The notes beneath the pieces were generated by a model that was given only the letters and a program-made list of their open reading frames with translations, had not been told where the DNA came from and ran no database searches. From the NCBI GenBank assembly GCA_028877215.1, contig JAPPFJ010000006.1, positions 1 through 64,000 of the forward strand: 64,000 nucleotides of DNA, in the 5' to 3' direction. A program made the translations under genes and the position numbers. Below are positions 33,254 through 43,420 of the stretch, piece by piece. Source of the stretch: Gemmatimonadota bacterium. Its GTDB lineage: Bacteria > Latescibacterota > UBA2968 > GCA-2709665. The number at the start of each line of letters is the position of its first letter. Positions within the stretch are counted from its first letter, which is position 1.

Positions 33254-34126
33254 TTGGCCGGAACGATTCAATACGAAATCAGGCACGTCTCAAGCTATAA
33301 GTACGCATTCCCCGCGCGCGAGTGCGTCATGCTGCTTTGCCTGAAGCCGATCTCGAACGGGGGTCAGCGACTCGTTCATTTCAACATCGAAACGCAACCT
33401 CCGGGCTCCCTGAGCGTTGAAACCGATCCTTTCGGCAACACGCGGCACGTCCTCAGCGTCCACCCTGAACACGAGTCGCTGGAGATTGTGGCTCAATCCA
33501 CGGTCAGCCCGGCTCCGTTCAAGCCGCTTCCGGCCGGTCTCGGAGCGGAGGCGTGGAATGAGATCGACGCCTCGAGAGACGCATTCCCGCATTGGGACTA
33601 TGCCCACCCCAGCGAGATGGCCACACCGTCGCCCGCACTCACGGAATTCACCTGGAAAAACGGCATTGCGCGCGGAAACGACCCGCTCCACGATTTGATC
33701 CTGCTTTCAGATACGCTGCACAGCGTATTTCAATATACTCCGGGAAGCACTACGGCCGCGTCTCCAATTGAGGAAATTCTGAGCTCGGGCCGCGGCGTCT
33801 GCCAAGACTACGCCCATGTGATGATTGCGGTCGCCCGTTCCTGGGGTGTTCCCGCACGCTATGTCTCGGGCTATCTCTACGTTTCCGGTTCTCCCGACGG
33901 CCGGGCCTGGAGCAATGCCACACACGCCTGGGTGGAGTGTCTGTTACCGGAACTGGGGTGGGTGGGGTTTGATCCCACCAACCGGAGCCTTGCCGACGAA
34001 CGACACGTCCGGATCGCGACCGGACGTGACTATCTGGACATCTCTCCCACCCGCGGCGTCCGGCAAGGCGGCGGTGAAACGCGGCTGGAAGTCGACGTCC
34101 GGATGCGCCCGCTGGCGAATCTGTGA
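33254..34126 (+). CDS. Transglutaminase-like cysteine peptidase of the ATP-grasp/alpha-E system
   Basis: About 290 residues, probably from TTG 33254; there is no ATG near the conserved start. The N-terminal beta domain is TIQYEIRHVSSYKYAFPARE and RQHVLSVHPEHESLEI-like. The catalytic core has Cys in GRGVCQDYAHVMIAVARSWG, His in ATHAWVECLLPELGWVGFDP, and the following Asp, giving the Cys-His-Asp triad. It is the third standard member of the neighbourhood with ATP-grasp and alpha-E proteins. It could cleave or transfer the product of the ligase. The promoter and riboswitch of thiC begin nine bases after its stop. Confidence 0.86.
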   Translation: MAGTIQYEIRHVSSYKYAFPARECVMLLCLKPISNGGQRLVHFNIETQPPGSLSVETDPFGNTRHVLSVHPEHESLEIVAQSTVSPAPFKPLPAGLGAEAWNEIDASRDAFPHWDYAHPSEMATPSPALTEFTWKNGIARGNDPLHDLILLSDTLHSVFQYTPGSTTAASPIEEILSSGRGVCQDYAHVMIAVARSWGVPARYVSGYLYVSGSPDGRAWSNATHAWVECLLPELGWVGFDPTNRSLADERHVRIATGRDYLDISPTRGVRQGGGETRLEVDVRMRPLANL

Positions 34127-34134
34127 TTCTGACC

Positions 34135-34163
34135 TTGACAGAACCAGTTCTCACCTTTATCTT
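34135..34163 (+). promoter_or_regulatory. Sigma70-type promoter of the thiC leader
   Basis: TTGACA (34135-34140), 17 bases, TATCTT (34158-34163). Transcription would begin near 34170, directly at the start of the riboswitch. Confidence 0.75.
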
Positions 34164-34174
34164 GTAAGACAAGA

Positions 34175-34249
34175 TCCGCGTGGGGTGCCGAACGGCTGAG
34201 ATCATACCCTCCGAACCTGATCTGGATTATGCCAGCGTAGGGAAGCGGA
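34175..34249 (+). promoter_or_regulatory. TPP riboswitch (THI element) upstream of thiC
   Basis: Contains the conserved blocks GGGGTGCC, GGCTGAGATCATACCC, CCGAACCTGATCTGGATTAT and GCCAGCGTAGGGAAGC, closed by P1 TCCGC (34175-34179) with GCGGA (34245-34249). These are the CUGAGA and ACCUGAUCUGG cores that bind thiamine pyrophosphate. Ligand binding should favour the terminator at 34275-34306 and lower thiC expression. Confidence 0.95.
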
Positions 34250-34274
34250 ACACAGGCCTTGCAGGAAATCAGGA

Positions 34275-34306
34275 GGCCGTTCCTTCCGAGGGGCGGCCCT
34301 TTGTTT
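34275..34306 (+). terminator. Intrinsic terminator, expression platform of the TPP riboswitch
   Basis: GGCCGTTCC (34275-34283) pairs with GGGGCGGCC (34290-34298), nine pairs with two G-U, followed by CTTTGTTT. The distance to the aptamer is right for a terminator-type platform. Confidence 0.65.
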
Positions 34307-34339
34307 ATTGTACCCGACGACTCGCGGTTCCCGGGAATC

Positions 34340-34671
34340 CTAACAGTCCGTTGGAAAGGTCGCTCTGCAGGCGAGGTATGGTGTCCCGTCCCGGAAATAT
34401 GTCACCATTCATCCGCCGATTCATCCCGTCTGGCGGCGTTGCCTTCACTCGGCGACCACGGACAGGTCCCCTTGCTCAGGCGCCTTGCCAGCCGGGCGAC
34501 TCGGCGTCCGAATTTCGGCAATCTATTTCCGGGACAGAACACCTGCCATTGTGGTCGAAGACAAGGCGCGCAACCGAGTCCCATCCTGCGATTCGGCAAG
34601 GGCGCGCAACGCAGTATTTCGGTCGCAAGGGCCGGCCGTAGCACGGATGGGCTTTTTCAACGGGCTGCTAA
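34340..34671 (+). mobile_element. 324-bp MITE-like element, copy 1, in the thiC 5' untranslated region
   Basis: Element 34344-34667, flanked by CTAA on both sides (34340-34343 and 34668-34671), which looks like a 4-bp target duplication. Imperfect terminal inverted repeats: left CAGTCCGTTGGAAAGGTC, right (reverse complement) CAGCCCGTTGAAAAAGCC. It is nearly identical in sequence and equal in length to the copy at 45046-45369. No protein is encoded; a transposase would have to act in trans. It sits between the riboswitch terminator and the thiC ribosome binding site. The terminator-like hairpin near its right end has a stem change here (AGCAC for AGCCC). Confidence 0.82.
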
Positions 34672-34701
34672 GGCGGTGGGGTATACACCAAAGGAGACTG
34701 A

Positions 34702-36402
<1,701 letters not shown>

Positions 36403-36531
36403 TTTCGACGGAGACAGGTCCCCTGACCTCCGCCCAGGATGGAAACGGATCCTGTTACCATCAACCGGAACGATCGGGCCCGTTCGGCTGCGCAATCTGC
36501 TGCTTCATCACGGAAATCAGCCTCAGCCGGA

Positions 36532-37896
36532 TCAACTGCGTGCTTCAATCGGCGACACCCGCCGCTGTCTGCCTTCCCTGATTTCCGCCGGCTGGATTTC
36601 CGGCGCATCCTCGCCGGCCTCGACCATTCGCCGGACCAGCCGTTGTCTCATGATTCGCGCCACCTCCTGGTGCGAAGTCATCCCGATCAGGTTGCACAAC
36701 TCGTACGGGTCCGCCTCCAGATCGTACAGATACTGCTCCACGTATCGGGCCGAACCCGCCTCTTGCGCCCCGTGGCAATCCGGTGCGTCCACGCCGTACT
36801 TCCACCGACGGGTGCGCACGGCCCTCCCCACCTGGGCCTCGCTGATCTGCACCAACGTCTCCTCCGGCCAACCCTCGCTTTTTCCGACCGTCAGTGGGAG
36901 GATCGACCGGCCCTGCATCTCATCGGGTACCGGTATCCCGGCAGCAGCCAGCAGCGTGGGTGTCAGGTCGACCGTACTTACCAGCTCGCTGATGCGCCCC
37001 CCGCCCTCGAATCCCGGTCCCTGGAGCGCCGTTGGCACACGAATCGAACTCTCGTGGCATGACCGCTTGTATTCGGCATTGCGGGTCTTGAAGTGGCACC
37101 CGTGGTCCGAAGTAAAGAGTACAACCGTCCGTTCCGCAAGATCCGTACTTTTCAGTGCGTCCAGCATCCGTCCCAGCGCCTCGTCCAGCCGCTTCACCAT
37201 CCCGTAGTAACCGCCGAGATGACGATGGGCGGATCCCCCAAGTGCGGCCAGATCGGGCGGTATCCATCGGCCGTCGTACCGCTCGCGGTAACCATCAGGC
37301 GCAGGATAGTCATCGATATGGTTCTGGTGATGCGGCTCAATATAGGAGACAAAAAGAAAGAACGGACGTTCCCTGTTCGCATGAATATACCGGATGGCCG
37401 CATCCGTCACGGCATCGACCCGATATCCCGGAAGATCCACCGGATCTCCGTGGTTGTCGTACAGGATTGTTCGATAGGCTTCTGACGTGAATTCGAGTAC
37501 GTTCGAAGCCAGCCAGTATTCATAGCCTCCGCGCCCCTCCGGTGGCACCGGACCCTTCGAGCCCCTTCCATACAGATGCCACTTGCCTATGTACGCCGTG
37601 CAATAACCGGCGTCATTGAAATGGTGTGCCAGGGTCCGGCTGTCCGGCGGAAGAGGGATTCCATTGCGAAAGCAACCCGTTTCCGTAGCGTACATCCCGG
37701 TCTGCAGACAGGAACGCGCGGGGCCGCAAACGGGCTGGCAGGTAAATGAATTGAATACATGGGTACCCTGCTGCGCCATTTGATCGAAATTGGACGTCAG
37801 GTCCAGAGGATTCCCGTGAACGCCGGTTGTATCCCACCGTTGCTGATCCGTATAGAACACCACGACGTTCGGCTTCTCAGTCACACCTTCCGACAT
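36532..37896 (-). CDS. Sulfatase (type I, formylglycine-dependent)
   Basis: 454 residues from ATG 37896, with GGAGGT upstream; an in-frame start further back is rejected. Hydrolyses sulfate esters after a Cys is converted to formylglycine. The nucleophile site is C57 in VCGPARSCLQTG, matching C-x-P-x-R. Metal-site residues: the first Asp in VVFYTDQQRWDTTG, then LFTSDHGCHFKTRN near residue 280 (Asp-His). There is no signal peptide, so it may be cytoplasmic or its export may be atypical; no maturase gene is near. It is convergent with thiC. With three heparinase-like lyases and a deacetylase in the window, sulfated uronic-acid polysaccharides are a plausible substrate class. Confidence 0.88.
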   Translation of the reverse strand: MSEGVTEKPNVVVFYTDQQRWDTTGVHGNPLDLTSNFDQMAQQGTHVFNSFTCQPVCGPARSCLQTGMYATETGCFRNGIPLPPDSRTLAHHFNDAGYCTAYIGKWHLYGRGSKGPVPPEGRGGYEYWLASNVLEFTSEAYRTILYDNHGDPVDLPGYRVDAVTDAAIRYIHANRERPFFLFVSYIEPHHQNHIDDYPAPDGYRERYDGRWIPPDLAALGGSAHRHLGGYYGMVKRLDEALGRMLDALKSTDLAERTVVLFTSDHGCHFKTRNAEYKRSCHESSIRVPTALQGPGFEGGGRISELVSTVDLTPTLLAAAGIPVPDEMQGRSILPLTVGKSEGWPEETLVQISEAQVGRAVRTRRWKYGVDAPDCHGAQEAGSARYVEQYLYDLEADPYELCNLIGMTSHQEVARIMRQRLVRRMVEAGEDAPEIQPAEIREGRQRRVSPIEARS

Positions 37897-38151
37897 TGCA
37901 ACCTCCGACTGTTTTGTTTTCCGGCGCGATATGGACGTTACAAAGTCGCCCCTCGCGCCTCGCCGCTGCGCGTCCCTCATGCCTCTTAACCGCCACTTTT
38001 TCGCCAGCGCCCGGGAACACACCCGGCAGTTTAAAGACAGCTTCTTTCGATCGCACTGCAAAAGGGCGTGACAGAATGCGCCCATGGGGATATCTTATGG
38101 CTTCGTCAGACGCATGAACGACCCCTAACGCAGATTACCAGGAAACCTCTG

Positions 38152-39447
38152 ATGAAGAATCGGTCGATGCGAGATCTACTCGAGAAGGCCGACCGGTACC
38201 TTGCAGGCGGCTGTCTGGGCAGCTTTCGGATGCCGGACGAAGTCGCAACCGTGATGGAGCGCGGAAACGGCTGCCGGATCTACGACGTCGATGGCAGGGA
38301 ATATATAGACTACATCCTTGGATCCGGCCCGCTCATCCTGGGTCACGCCCATCCCGCTGTGGTCGAGGCCGTCCAGCGCCAGGTTGCGCTGGGGTCGACT
38401 TTCTACGCCCTCAATGAACCCGTCATCCGCCTGGCCGAGCGCATCGTTGAAGCCTCACCGTGCGGCGAATCCATCCGCTTCACGTCCTCCGGCACCGAAG
38501 GGACCTTCGCCGCCCTCCGGATGGCGCGTGCTTTCACCGGCCGGGAGAAGATCCTCAAATTCGAAGGTGGCTGGCACGGCGCACACGATTACGCCCAGCA
38601 GAGCACAACGCCGCCAAAACCCACCGACGGGCCCGTGGCCGTCCCGGACTCCCAAGGGATACCCAAAGCGGTAAGCCAGTCGGTTCTGGTCGCCCCGTTC
38701 AACAATGCCGACGTAGCCGTAGAACTCATCGCGTCGTATGCGGACGACCTGGCTGCGGTTATCGTTGAACCCTTTCAGCGCGCCCTTCGGCCGGAACCGG
38801 GATTCCTTGAAGCCATTCGCCAGGCGTCAAGCGACTACGGTGTCATCCTCATCTACGACGAAGTCGTAACCGGCTTCCGCATCGCCTGGGGCGGCGCACA
38901 GGAACGCTACGGCGTTGTACCCGACGTCGCCGTCTACGGAAAGACGATCAGCGGGGGGTATCCCATGGCCGCCGTCTGCGGGCGCGCGGATGTTCTCGCG
39001 TGCGCCGACCCCCGGCGCAAGGGAAGGGCGCCGTATACCTTTGTAAGCGGCACCACAAATGGCAACCCCGTCAGCGCCGCCGCCGGACTGGCAACTTTGG
39101 ATGTACTGGAGACCGAGGGCGTCTATGCGAGACTCTACGACGTCCCCGCCCGCTTCCGACGCGGCCTGGAAGCGCTTGGTGCAAAAATGGGTCTCCCGCT
39201 TCAGGTCCTGGGGGAAGGTCCGGTACTGCAACCCTATTTCGCGGACGTCGAAATTCGAAACTACGCCGACACCCTCAAGGCCGACTCCGACGCCGCCAGA
39301 CAATTCGGCGTCGAGATGATCAGACGGGGCATCTTCTTCAATCCCGCCGGCAAGCTCTATTTTTCGCTGGCGCACACGGAAGCCGACATCGACCGGACAC
39401 TGGAGGTCGCCGAAGCAGCGCTCCAGCGGATTCACGTCGAACTATAA
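38152..39447 (+). CDS. Class III PLP-dependent aminotransferase (glutamate-1-semialdehyde aminomutase-like)
   Basis: 431 residues from ATG 38152 (AGGAAA upstream). Blocks: EYIDYILGSGPLILGHAHPA, FTSSGTEGTFAALRMARAFT, KFEGGWHGAHDYAQ, VILIYDEVVTGFRIAWGGAQ and the PLP lysine in YGKTISGGYPMAAVCGRADV. The pattern is closest to HemL-like aminomutases and related aminotransferases. True HemL would normally lie with haem genes; here it leads a plus-strand run of a dehydrogenase, PhyH proteins, a methyltransferase and an RraA-like protein. A role in a special amino-sugar or amino-acid pathway is therefore at least as likely. Confidence 0.86.
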   Translation: MKNRSMRDLLEKADRYLAGGCLGSFRMPDEVATVMERGNGCRIYDVDGREYIDYILGSGPLILGHAHPAVVEAVQRQVALGSTFYALNEPVIRLAERIVEASPCGESIRFTSSGTEGTFAALRMARAFTGREKILKFEGGWHGAHDYAQQSTTPPKPTDGPVAVPDSQGIPKAVSQSVLVAPFNNADVAVELIASYADDLAAVIVEPFQRALRPEPGFLEAIRQASSDYGVILIYDEVVTGFRIAWGGAQERYGVVPDVAVYGKTISGGYPMAAVCGRADVLACADPRRKGRAPYTFVSGTTNGNPVSAAAGLATLDVLETEGVYARLYDVPARFRRGLEALGAKMGLPLQVLGEGPVLQPYFADVEIRNYADTLKADSDAARQFGVEMIRRGIFFNPAGKLYFSLAHTEADIDRTLEVAEAALQRIHVEL

Positions 39448-39542
39448 CTCCGGCCGGAGTCACGCTTCAATGCGTCTGACGGCGTATCGGTGACAGCAAT
39501 CATCCTGAAACACCCGCCCACCGTCAATTGCGAAGCCAATAT

Positions 39543-40541
39543 ATGGACCCTTTCCTGAGAAAGTCCACCGTTGTCGGAGCCGGTCTGATGGGCGGTCAGA
39601 TTGCCCTGGTTCTGGCGCTCGGAAGCCGAGAAACCTGGCTGATCAGCCGGCGGCCGGAAAGCCTGGCCAATGCACGAAGAAATCTCGAGCGGTACGCGGA
39701 GGATCTCGGACGGCACGACCGGCTTCGAGGCGAATCTCCGACCGCCGTACTCAACCGCATCCACACCACCACGGACCTTGAGGCCGCCGTTGGCGAGTCT
39801 ATCTTTGTCGTGGAATCCATCACAGAAGACCTTGAATCCAAACAAGCGCTCTTCCATCGCCTGGACGCCCTCGCGTCAATCGATGCGCTCCTTGTAAGCA
39901 ATACGTCCGGCCTGCCCATCACGAAGCTCGCGGAACAAACCCGGCACAGGAATCGCATTGCCGGTTCTCACTTTGTCCAGCCCGCCCACATTGTACCCGT
40001 AGCCGAAGTCGTCCGCGGCCAGCAGACATCGAACGAGACAATGGGTCGTATCACCCGAATCTGGCAGCGGCTGGGCTACTTTCCACTCCACGTCAACAAG
40101 GACGTACCCGGATTCCTCGTCAACCGTCTTCAGCACGCCCTCATTCGCGAGGCGGTCGACCTGCTGGCGTCCGGCGTCGCTTCAGCCGAGGACATCGACG
40201 CCGCCTTCCGACTGGGACTGGCGCCCAGATTCACCACCGCGGGTCCGTTGGAGCAACGCGACATCAACGGCCTGTCCATGCACGTCCGCGTCGCCTCGCA
40301 CCTGTGGCAGACCCTGGGCGGGTGGGAGCAGCCGCTTGCCTATCTTCAGAAACTGGTCGACACGGGCGCAACGGGCCTGGAATCGGGAAACGGTTATTAC
40401 AACTGGACGGGTAGGGATCCGCATACGGTCCGTAATGAAAAGGACGAGCAACTCCTTCGCAGGACCGCCGAGGTGATGGCGGACTGGGAGGCGGAGCGGG
40501 AGACACGTCAGCACAGACAGGAAATCAAAGCTTCGCAGTAG
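39543..40541 (+). CDS. 3-hydroxyacyl-CoA dehydrogenase family NAD-dependent oxidoreductase
   Basis: 332 residues from ATG 39543 (a TTG five codons earlier is possible). The Rossmann start is STVVGAGLMGGQIALVLALG. Then FVVESITEDLESKQALFHRL, SNTSGLPITKLAEQTRHRNR, GSHFVQPAHIVPVAEVVRGQ (catalytic His region with F/P instead of the common HFFNP) and DVPGFLVNRLQHALIREAVD. The domain order is NAD-binding (1-180), then the helical C-terminal domain. The substrate may be a 3-hydroxy acid such as gulonate or carnitine rather than a CoA ester, since HxxNP is altered. It follows the aminotransferase by 95 bp. Confidence 0.85.
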   Translation: MDPFLRKSTVVGAGLMGGQIALVLALGSRETWLISRRPESLANARRNLERYAEDLGRHDRLRGESPTAVLNRIHTTTDLEAAVGESIFVVESITEDLESKQALFHRLDALASIDALLVSNTSGLPITKLAEQTRHRNRIAGSHFVQPAHIVPVAEVVRGQQTSNETMGRITRIWQRLGYFPLHVNKDVPGFLVNRLQHALIREAVDLLASGVASAEDIDAAFRLGLAPRFTTAGPLEQRDINGLSMHVRVASHLWQTLGGWEQPLAYLQKLVDTGATGLESGNGYYNWTGRDPHTVRNEKDEQLLRRTAEVMADWEAERETRQHRQEIKASQ

Positions 40542-40576
40542 ACCAGCGACCGCTTTTCGCAGTTGCAGGAGGCACG

Positions 40577-41452
40577 ATGGGCGACAACACATACGAAATG
40601 TCGGCTGAAGAACGGTACTTCTTCGACCTGAGCGGATACCTGGTCGCACGCGACGCGCTCACAGCGGAAGAGGTCGACGAATGCAATGCCGCGATCGATC
40701 ACTTCGCGGAACTCGTCTACACCCGTTCGGTCGACAAGCAGAGTCTCTCGGGCGGGTCATCTGCCCTGAAAGGCGCGCAGGGGCGCAAGGAACTCACCGG
40801 GATGCTGGGTTGGCCCGCGCCTTACAGAGAGCCGTTCCGCAGGCTGCTCATCCATCCCGTTGTCGTTTCCCGTTTGAATGAAATGTCCGGCAAGGGCTTC
40901 CGACTGGACCACGGCCCCCTGCTCATCGGTGCGGAGGCCGGGTCCGAAGGCCACCAGCTGCACGGCGCGGGCGAACCGTTCGGTCCTTCCGTATGGTACC
41001 ACCAGCAGAACGGAAGGATGTACTGCCGGGGCGTCACGGTTGCCTGGCAACTGGCGGATGTCAACGAAGGCGACGGCGGCTTCTGCATCGTCCCCGGAAG
41101 CCACAAGACGCGGGAGCCCACCCCCGCGGGAGTACGGACTGTAGAAGACCACATGAACCTGGTTGTGCAGCCCGTGATGAAAGCGGGCGACGTACTGTTT
41201 TTTGCCGAATCCGCCACGCACGGAACCCTGCCGTGGAAGGGCGCGCACGAACGCCGTTCCGTACTATACAAATATGCCTCACGTGCCGCCGCCCGCGCAA
41301 CGGGACGCCATTTTGCGCCGGAGTCCCGTTGGGGAGACTGGGTCCGGGACCTCAGCCCGGAACAAAGAGCCGTTCTCTACGGACCGGGCGTCCATACCGG
41401 CGATGATTTTCCGCGGCTCGTATCCGACGGCCGTAAGACCTCGATCGCCTGA
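40577..41452 (+). CDS. PhyH-family protein with HxA in place of the HxD iron motif
   Basis: 291 residues, start with GGAGG upstream. Double-stranded beta-helix layout: the facial-triad position is H129-G130-A131 (LHGAGEP), the distal His H215 (ATHGTLPW), and the 2-oxoglutarate Arg R226 or R227 (ERRSVLYKY). VPGSHK at 172-177 is a family hallmark. Spacing H129 to H215 (86) and H215 to R226 (11) agrees with human PHYH (H175, H264, R275). The Asp of HxD is therefore replaced by Ala, as in Fe/2-oxoglutarate halogenases, or the protein has lost activity. Strongly similar to the next PhyH gene, so a local duplication is likely. Confidence 0.85.
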   Translation: MGDNTYEMSAEERYFFDLSGYLVARDALTAEEVDECNAAIDHFAELVYTRSVDKQSLSGGSSALKGAQGRKELTGMLGWPAPYREPFRRLLIHPVVVSRLNEMSGKGFRLDHGPLLIGAEAGSEGHQLHGAGEPFGPSVWYHQQNGRMYCRGVTVAWQLADVNEGDGGFCIVPGSHKTREPTPAGVRTVEDHMNLVVQPVMKAGDVLFFAESATHGTLPWKGAHERRSVLYKYASRAAARATGRHFAPESRWGDWVRDLSPEQRAVLYGPGVHTGDDFPRLVSDGRKTSIA

Positions 41453-41493
41453 ACGACCACGTAAAACGCCATGGATCGCCGTTGGAGAACGCG

Positions 41494-42357
41494 ATGGATG
41501 CACGAGAACGCTACTTCTGGGATCTGACAGGTTATGTCGTTGTAAGGAACGTACTGAATCCGGATCAGATCGCCGCTGCGAACGAAGCGATCGACCTGCA
41601 CCGGGACCGGATACGCATAGCCGACGACAATCTGGGAGCGCGCGACTCTCACGCCCTGCGGGGCACCGGGCGCCCAACCATGCACGACCTGCTGCAGTTG
41701 GAACGCCCGTACTGCGAACCGTTCCGGCGGATGCTGGTCCACCCTGCCGTCGTTCTGCGCCTGAACGTGATGTGCGGTACCGGATTTCGACTGGATCACG
41801 GCCCGTTGCTGATATCCGGCGTCAAGGGCACCGAAGGCCTGACCATGCACGGCGCCGGCGAACCGCACAGGCCGCACGTAGCCTACAACCATCAAAACGG
41901 TCAATCCTACTGCGGGGGTGTCACTGTAAGCTGGCAACTCGCCGACGTGAACCCCGGTGACGGCGGATTCGTCTGCGTCCCCGGCAGCCACAAAACCGGA
42001 TATTCGATGCCATCGGGGGTCCGTACCTGCGACGACGATATGGGAACCGTCGTTCAGCCGGCCATGCGCGCCGGCGACGTCCTGTTCTTCATGGACGGAG
42101 CGCAGACCCATGGCACGCGTCCCTGGCAGAGCGAGCGGCCCCGCCGATCCGTGCTGTACAAATACGCTTCCAGATCCTCCGTCCGGGGGGGTCCCGCAAG
42201 GGAACTCGCCCCCCCTGAAATATACTGGGGCGAAGACCTCGTCGACGGCATGACACCTGAGCAGCGCGCGGTCATGTTCGGTCCCTGCTCAAACCATGGG
42301 GGCGAAGTCCCGTTCCTCGCCGTGGATGACAACGGAGTCGTTCGCATCGAGCGCTGA
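41494..42357 (+). CDS. PhyH-family protein with HxA motif, paralogue of the preceding gene
   Basis: 287 residues from ATG 41494, with GGAG just upstream. The same architecture as the gene before it: FRLDHGPLLISG, H119-G120-A121 (MHGAGEP) at the iron-ligand position, VTVSWQLADVNPGDGGFVCV, PGSHK, distal H206 (QTHGTRPW) and R217/R218. H119 to H206 is 87 residues and H206 to R217 is 11, which fits the fold. The metal carboxylate is again missing. The pair are paralogues (many identical blocks) and would act in the same small-molecule pathway. Eleven bases separate its stop from the methyltransferase start. Confidence 0.85.
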   Translation: MDARERYFWDLTGYVVVRNVLNPDQIAAANEAIDLHRDRIRIADDNLGARDSHALRGTGRPTMHDLLQLERPYCEPFRRMLVHPAVVLRLNVMCGTGFRLDHGPLLISGVKGTEGLTMHGAGEPHRPHVAYNHQNGQSYCGGVTVSWQLADVNPGDGGFVCVPGSHKTGYSMPSGVRTCDDDMGTVVQPAMRAGDVLFFMDGAQTHGTRPWQSERPRRSVLYKYASRSSVRGGPARELAPPEIYWGEDLVDGMTPEQRAVMFGPCSNHGGEVPFLAVDDNGVVRIER

Positions 42358-42367
42358 AAGAAGTCTT

Positions 42368-43360
42368 ATGGAAGTCCCCGAAACCGCGGCGATTTCACAC
42401 CTGATTCAAAACGCCTATTCCTCGTTCGCCCTGCTGGCCGGTATGCAGCTTGGCGTCTTTACATCCCTGGCCGACGGTCGGCTGGATCCACTCCATGTCG
42501 CAGAGAAGATCCGTGTATCGTCCGAGCGTCTCTCCCCGCTGCTATACGCCCTGGCGGCAACGGGCCTGCTTCGGGTCGAAGGAAATCGCTTCGTCAACAG
42601 CGACGAGGCACAGCGCTATCTGGTAGAGACCAGTCCCGAATACGTGGGCAACCTGCACCATCTGCTCTCGGACCTGTGGTCGGCAGCCCTCAGGACCGCG
42701 GACTCGATCCGGCTCGATCACCCGCAGGCTGAACACAGCTTTGCCGGCATGCCCCCAGGGAAACTGCACAACTTCCTCCGCGGCCTGCACGACGAAGCGC
42801 TGGCGACCGGACGGGACCTGGCGGCCCGCTTCGATTTCTCGTCGCGTACGCGTCTTCTGGATGTTGGCGGGGGATCGGGCGGACTGGCCATCGCCGCCAC
42901 CGAAGTCTGTCCCGCCCTGAACGCGACCGTTGTGGATTTGCCGGAAGTCATCCCGTTTACGAGACGCTTCATCGGTGAGGCGAAGGCAAACCAGCGGATC
43001 CGCACCCTTGCGATGGACGTCACCCGCCAACCCGTACCAGGCGAGTTCGACGTTGCCGTGGTCAAGGCCTTTATCCAGACCCTTTCCCCGGACCGGGCTG
43101 CCGTGGCTCTGTCGCACGTAGGCGCCGCGCTCCGACCCGGGGGCGCCGTATACATTCTGGGTAACGGCATCCTGGATGACTGCCGGTACTCACCGCCCGA
43201 TGCGGCAATCTTCAACATCGTCTTCCTCAACATCTACCGCGGGGGGCGGGCCTACACGGAAAGCGAGTACCGAAACTGGCTCCTTCAAGCTGGACTGTCG
43301 GATGTCCGCCGTGTCCGGCAAACGAACGGCTCAAGCATTATCACCGCACGGAAAACGTGA
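42368..43360 (+). CDS. SAM-dependent O-methyltransferase with dimerisation domain (COMT/acetylserotonin type)
   Basis: 330 residues from ATG 42368. The N-terminal winged-helix dimerisation domain is ISHLIQNAYSSFALLAGMQL, GVFTSLADG, LSPLLYALAATGLLRVEGN. The SAM site is RLLDVGGGSGGLAIAATEVC, then NATVVDLPEVIPFTRRFIGE and VVKAFIQTLSPDRAAVALSH. This is the plant-caffeate / bacterial-natural-product O-methyltransferase family. The usual catalytic His before the motif is not obvious; VVKAFIQTL holds no His at the expected HxW position, so the substrate or chemistry may differ. It lies between PhyH genes in one transcription unit. Confidence 0.88.
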   Translation: MEVPETAAISHLIQNAYSSFALLAGMQLGVFTSLADGRLDPLHVAEKIRVSSERLSPLLYALAATGLLRVEGNRFVNSDEAQRYLVETSPEYVGNLHHLLSDLWSAALRTADSIRLDHPQAEHSFAGMPPGKLHNFLRGLHDEALATGRDLAARFDFSSRTRLLDVGGGSGGLAIAATEVCPALNATVVDLPEVIPFTRRFIGEAKANQRIRTLAMDVTRQPVPGEFDVAVVKAFIQTLSPDRAAVALSHVGAALRPGGAVYILGNGILDDCRYSPPDAAIFNIVFLNIYRGGRAYTESEYRNWLLQAGLSDVRRVRQTNGSSIITARKT

Positions 43361-43420
43361 TTCATTCGACGCCGGCGAAACAACCGAAGACTGGCTTCGC
43401 ATCAGTCTATAGGGACATTC

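Noticed and set aside
34344-34667. Conserved noncoding RNA instead of a mobile element
   Set aside because: The flanking CTAA duplications, terminal inverted repeats and insertion between overlapping stops in the other copy fit a transposed element better.
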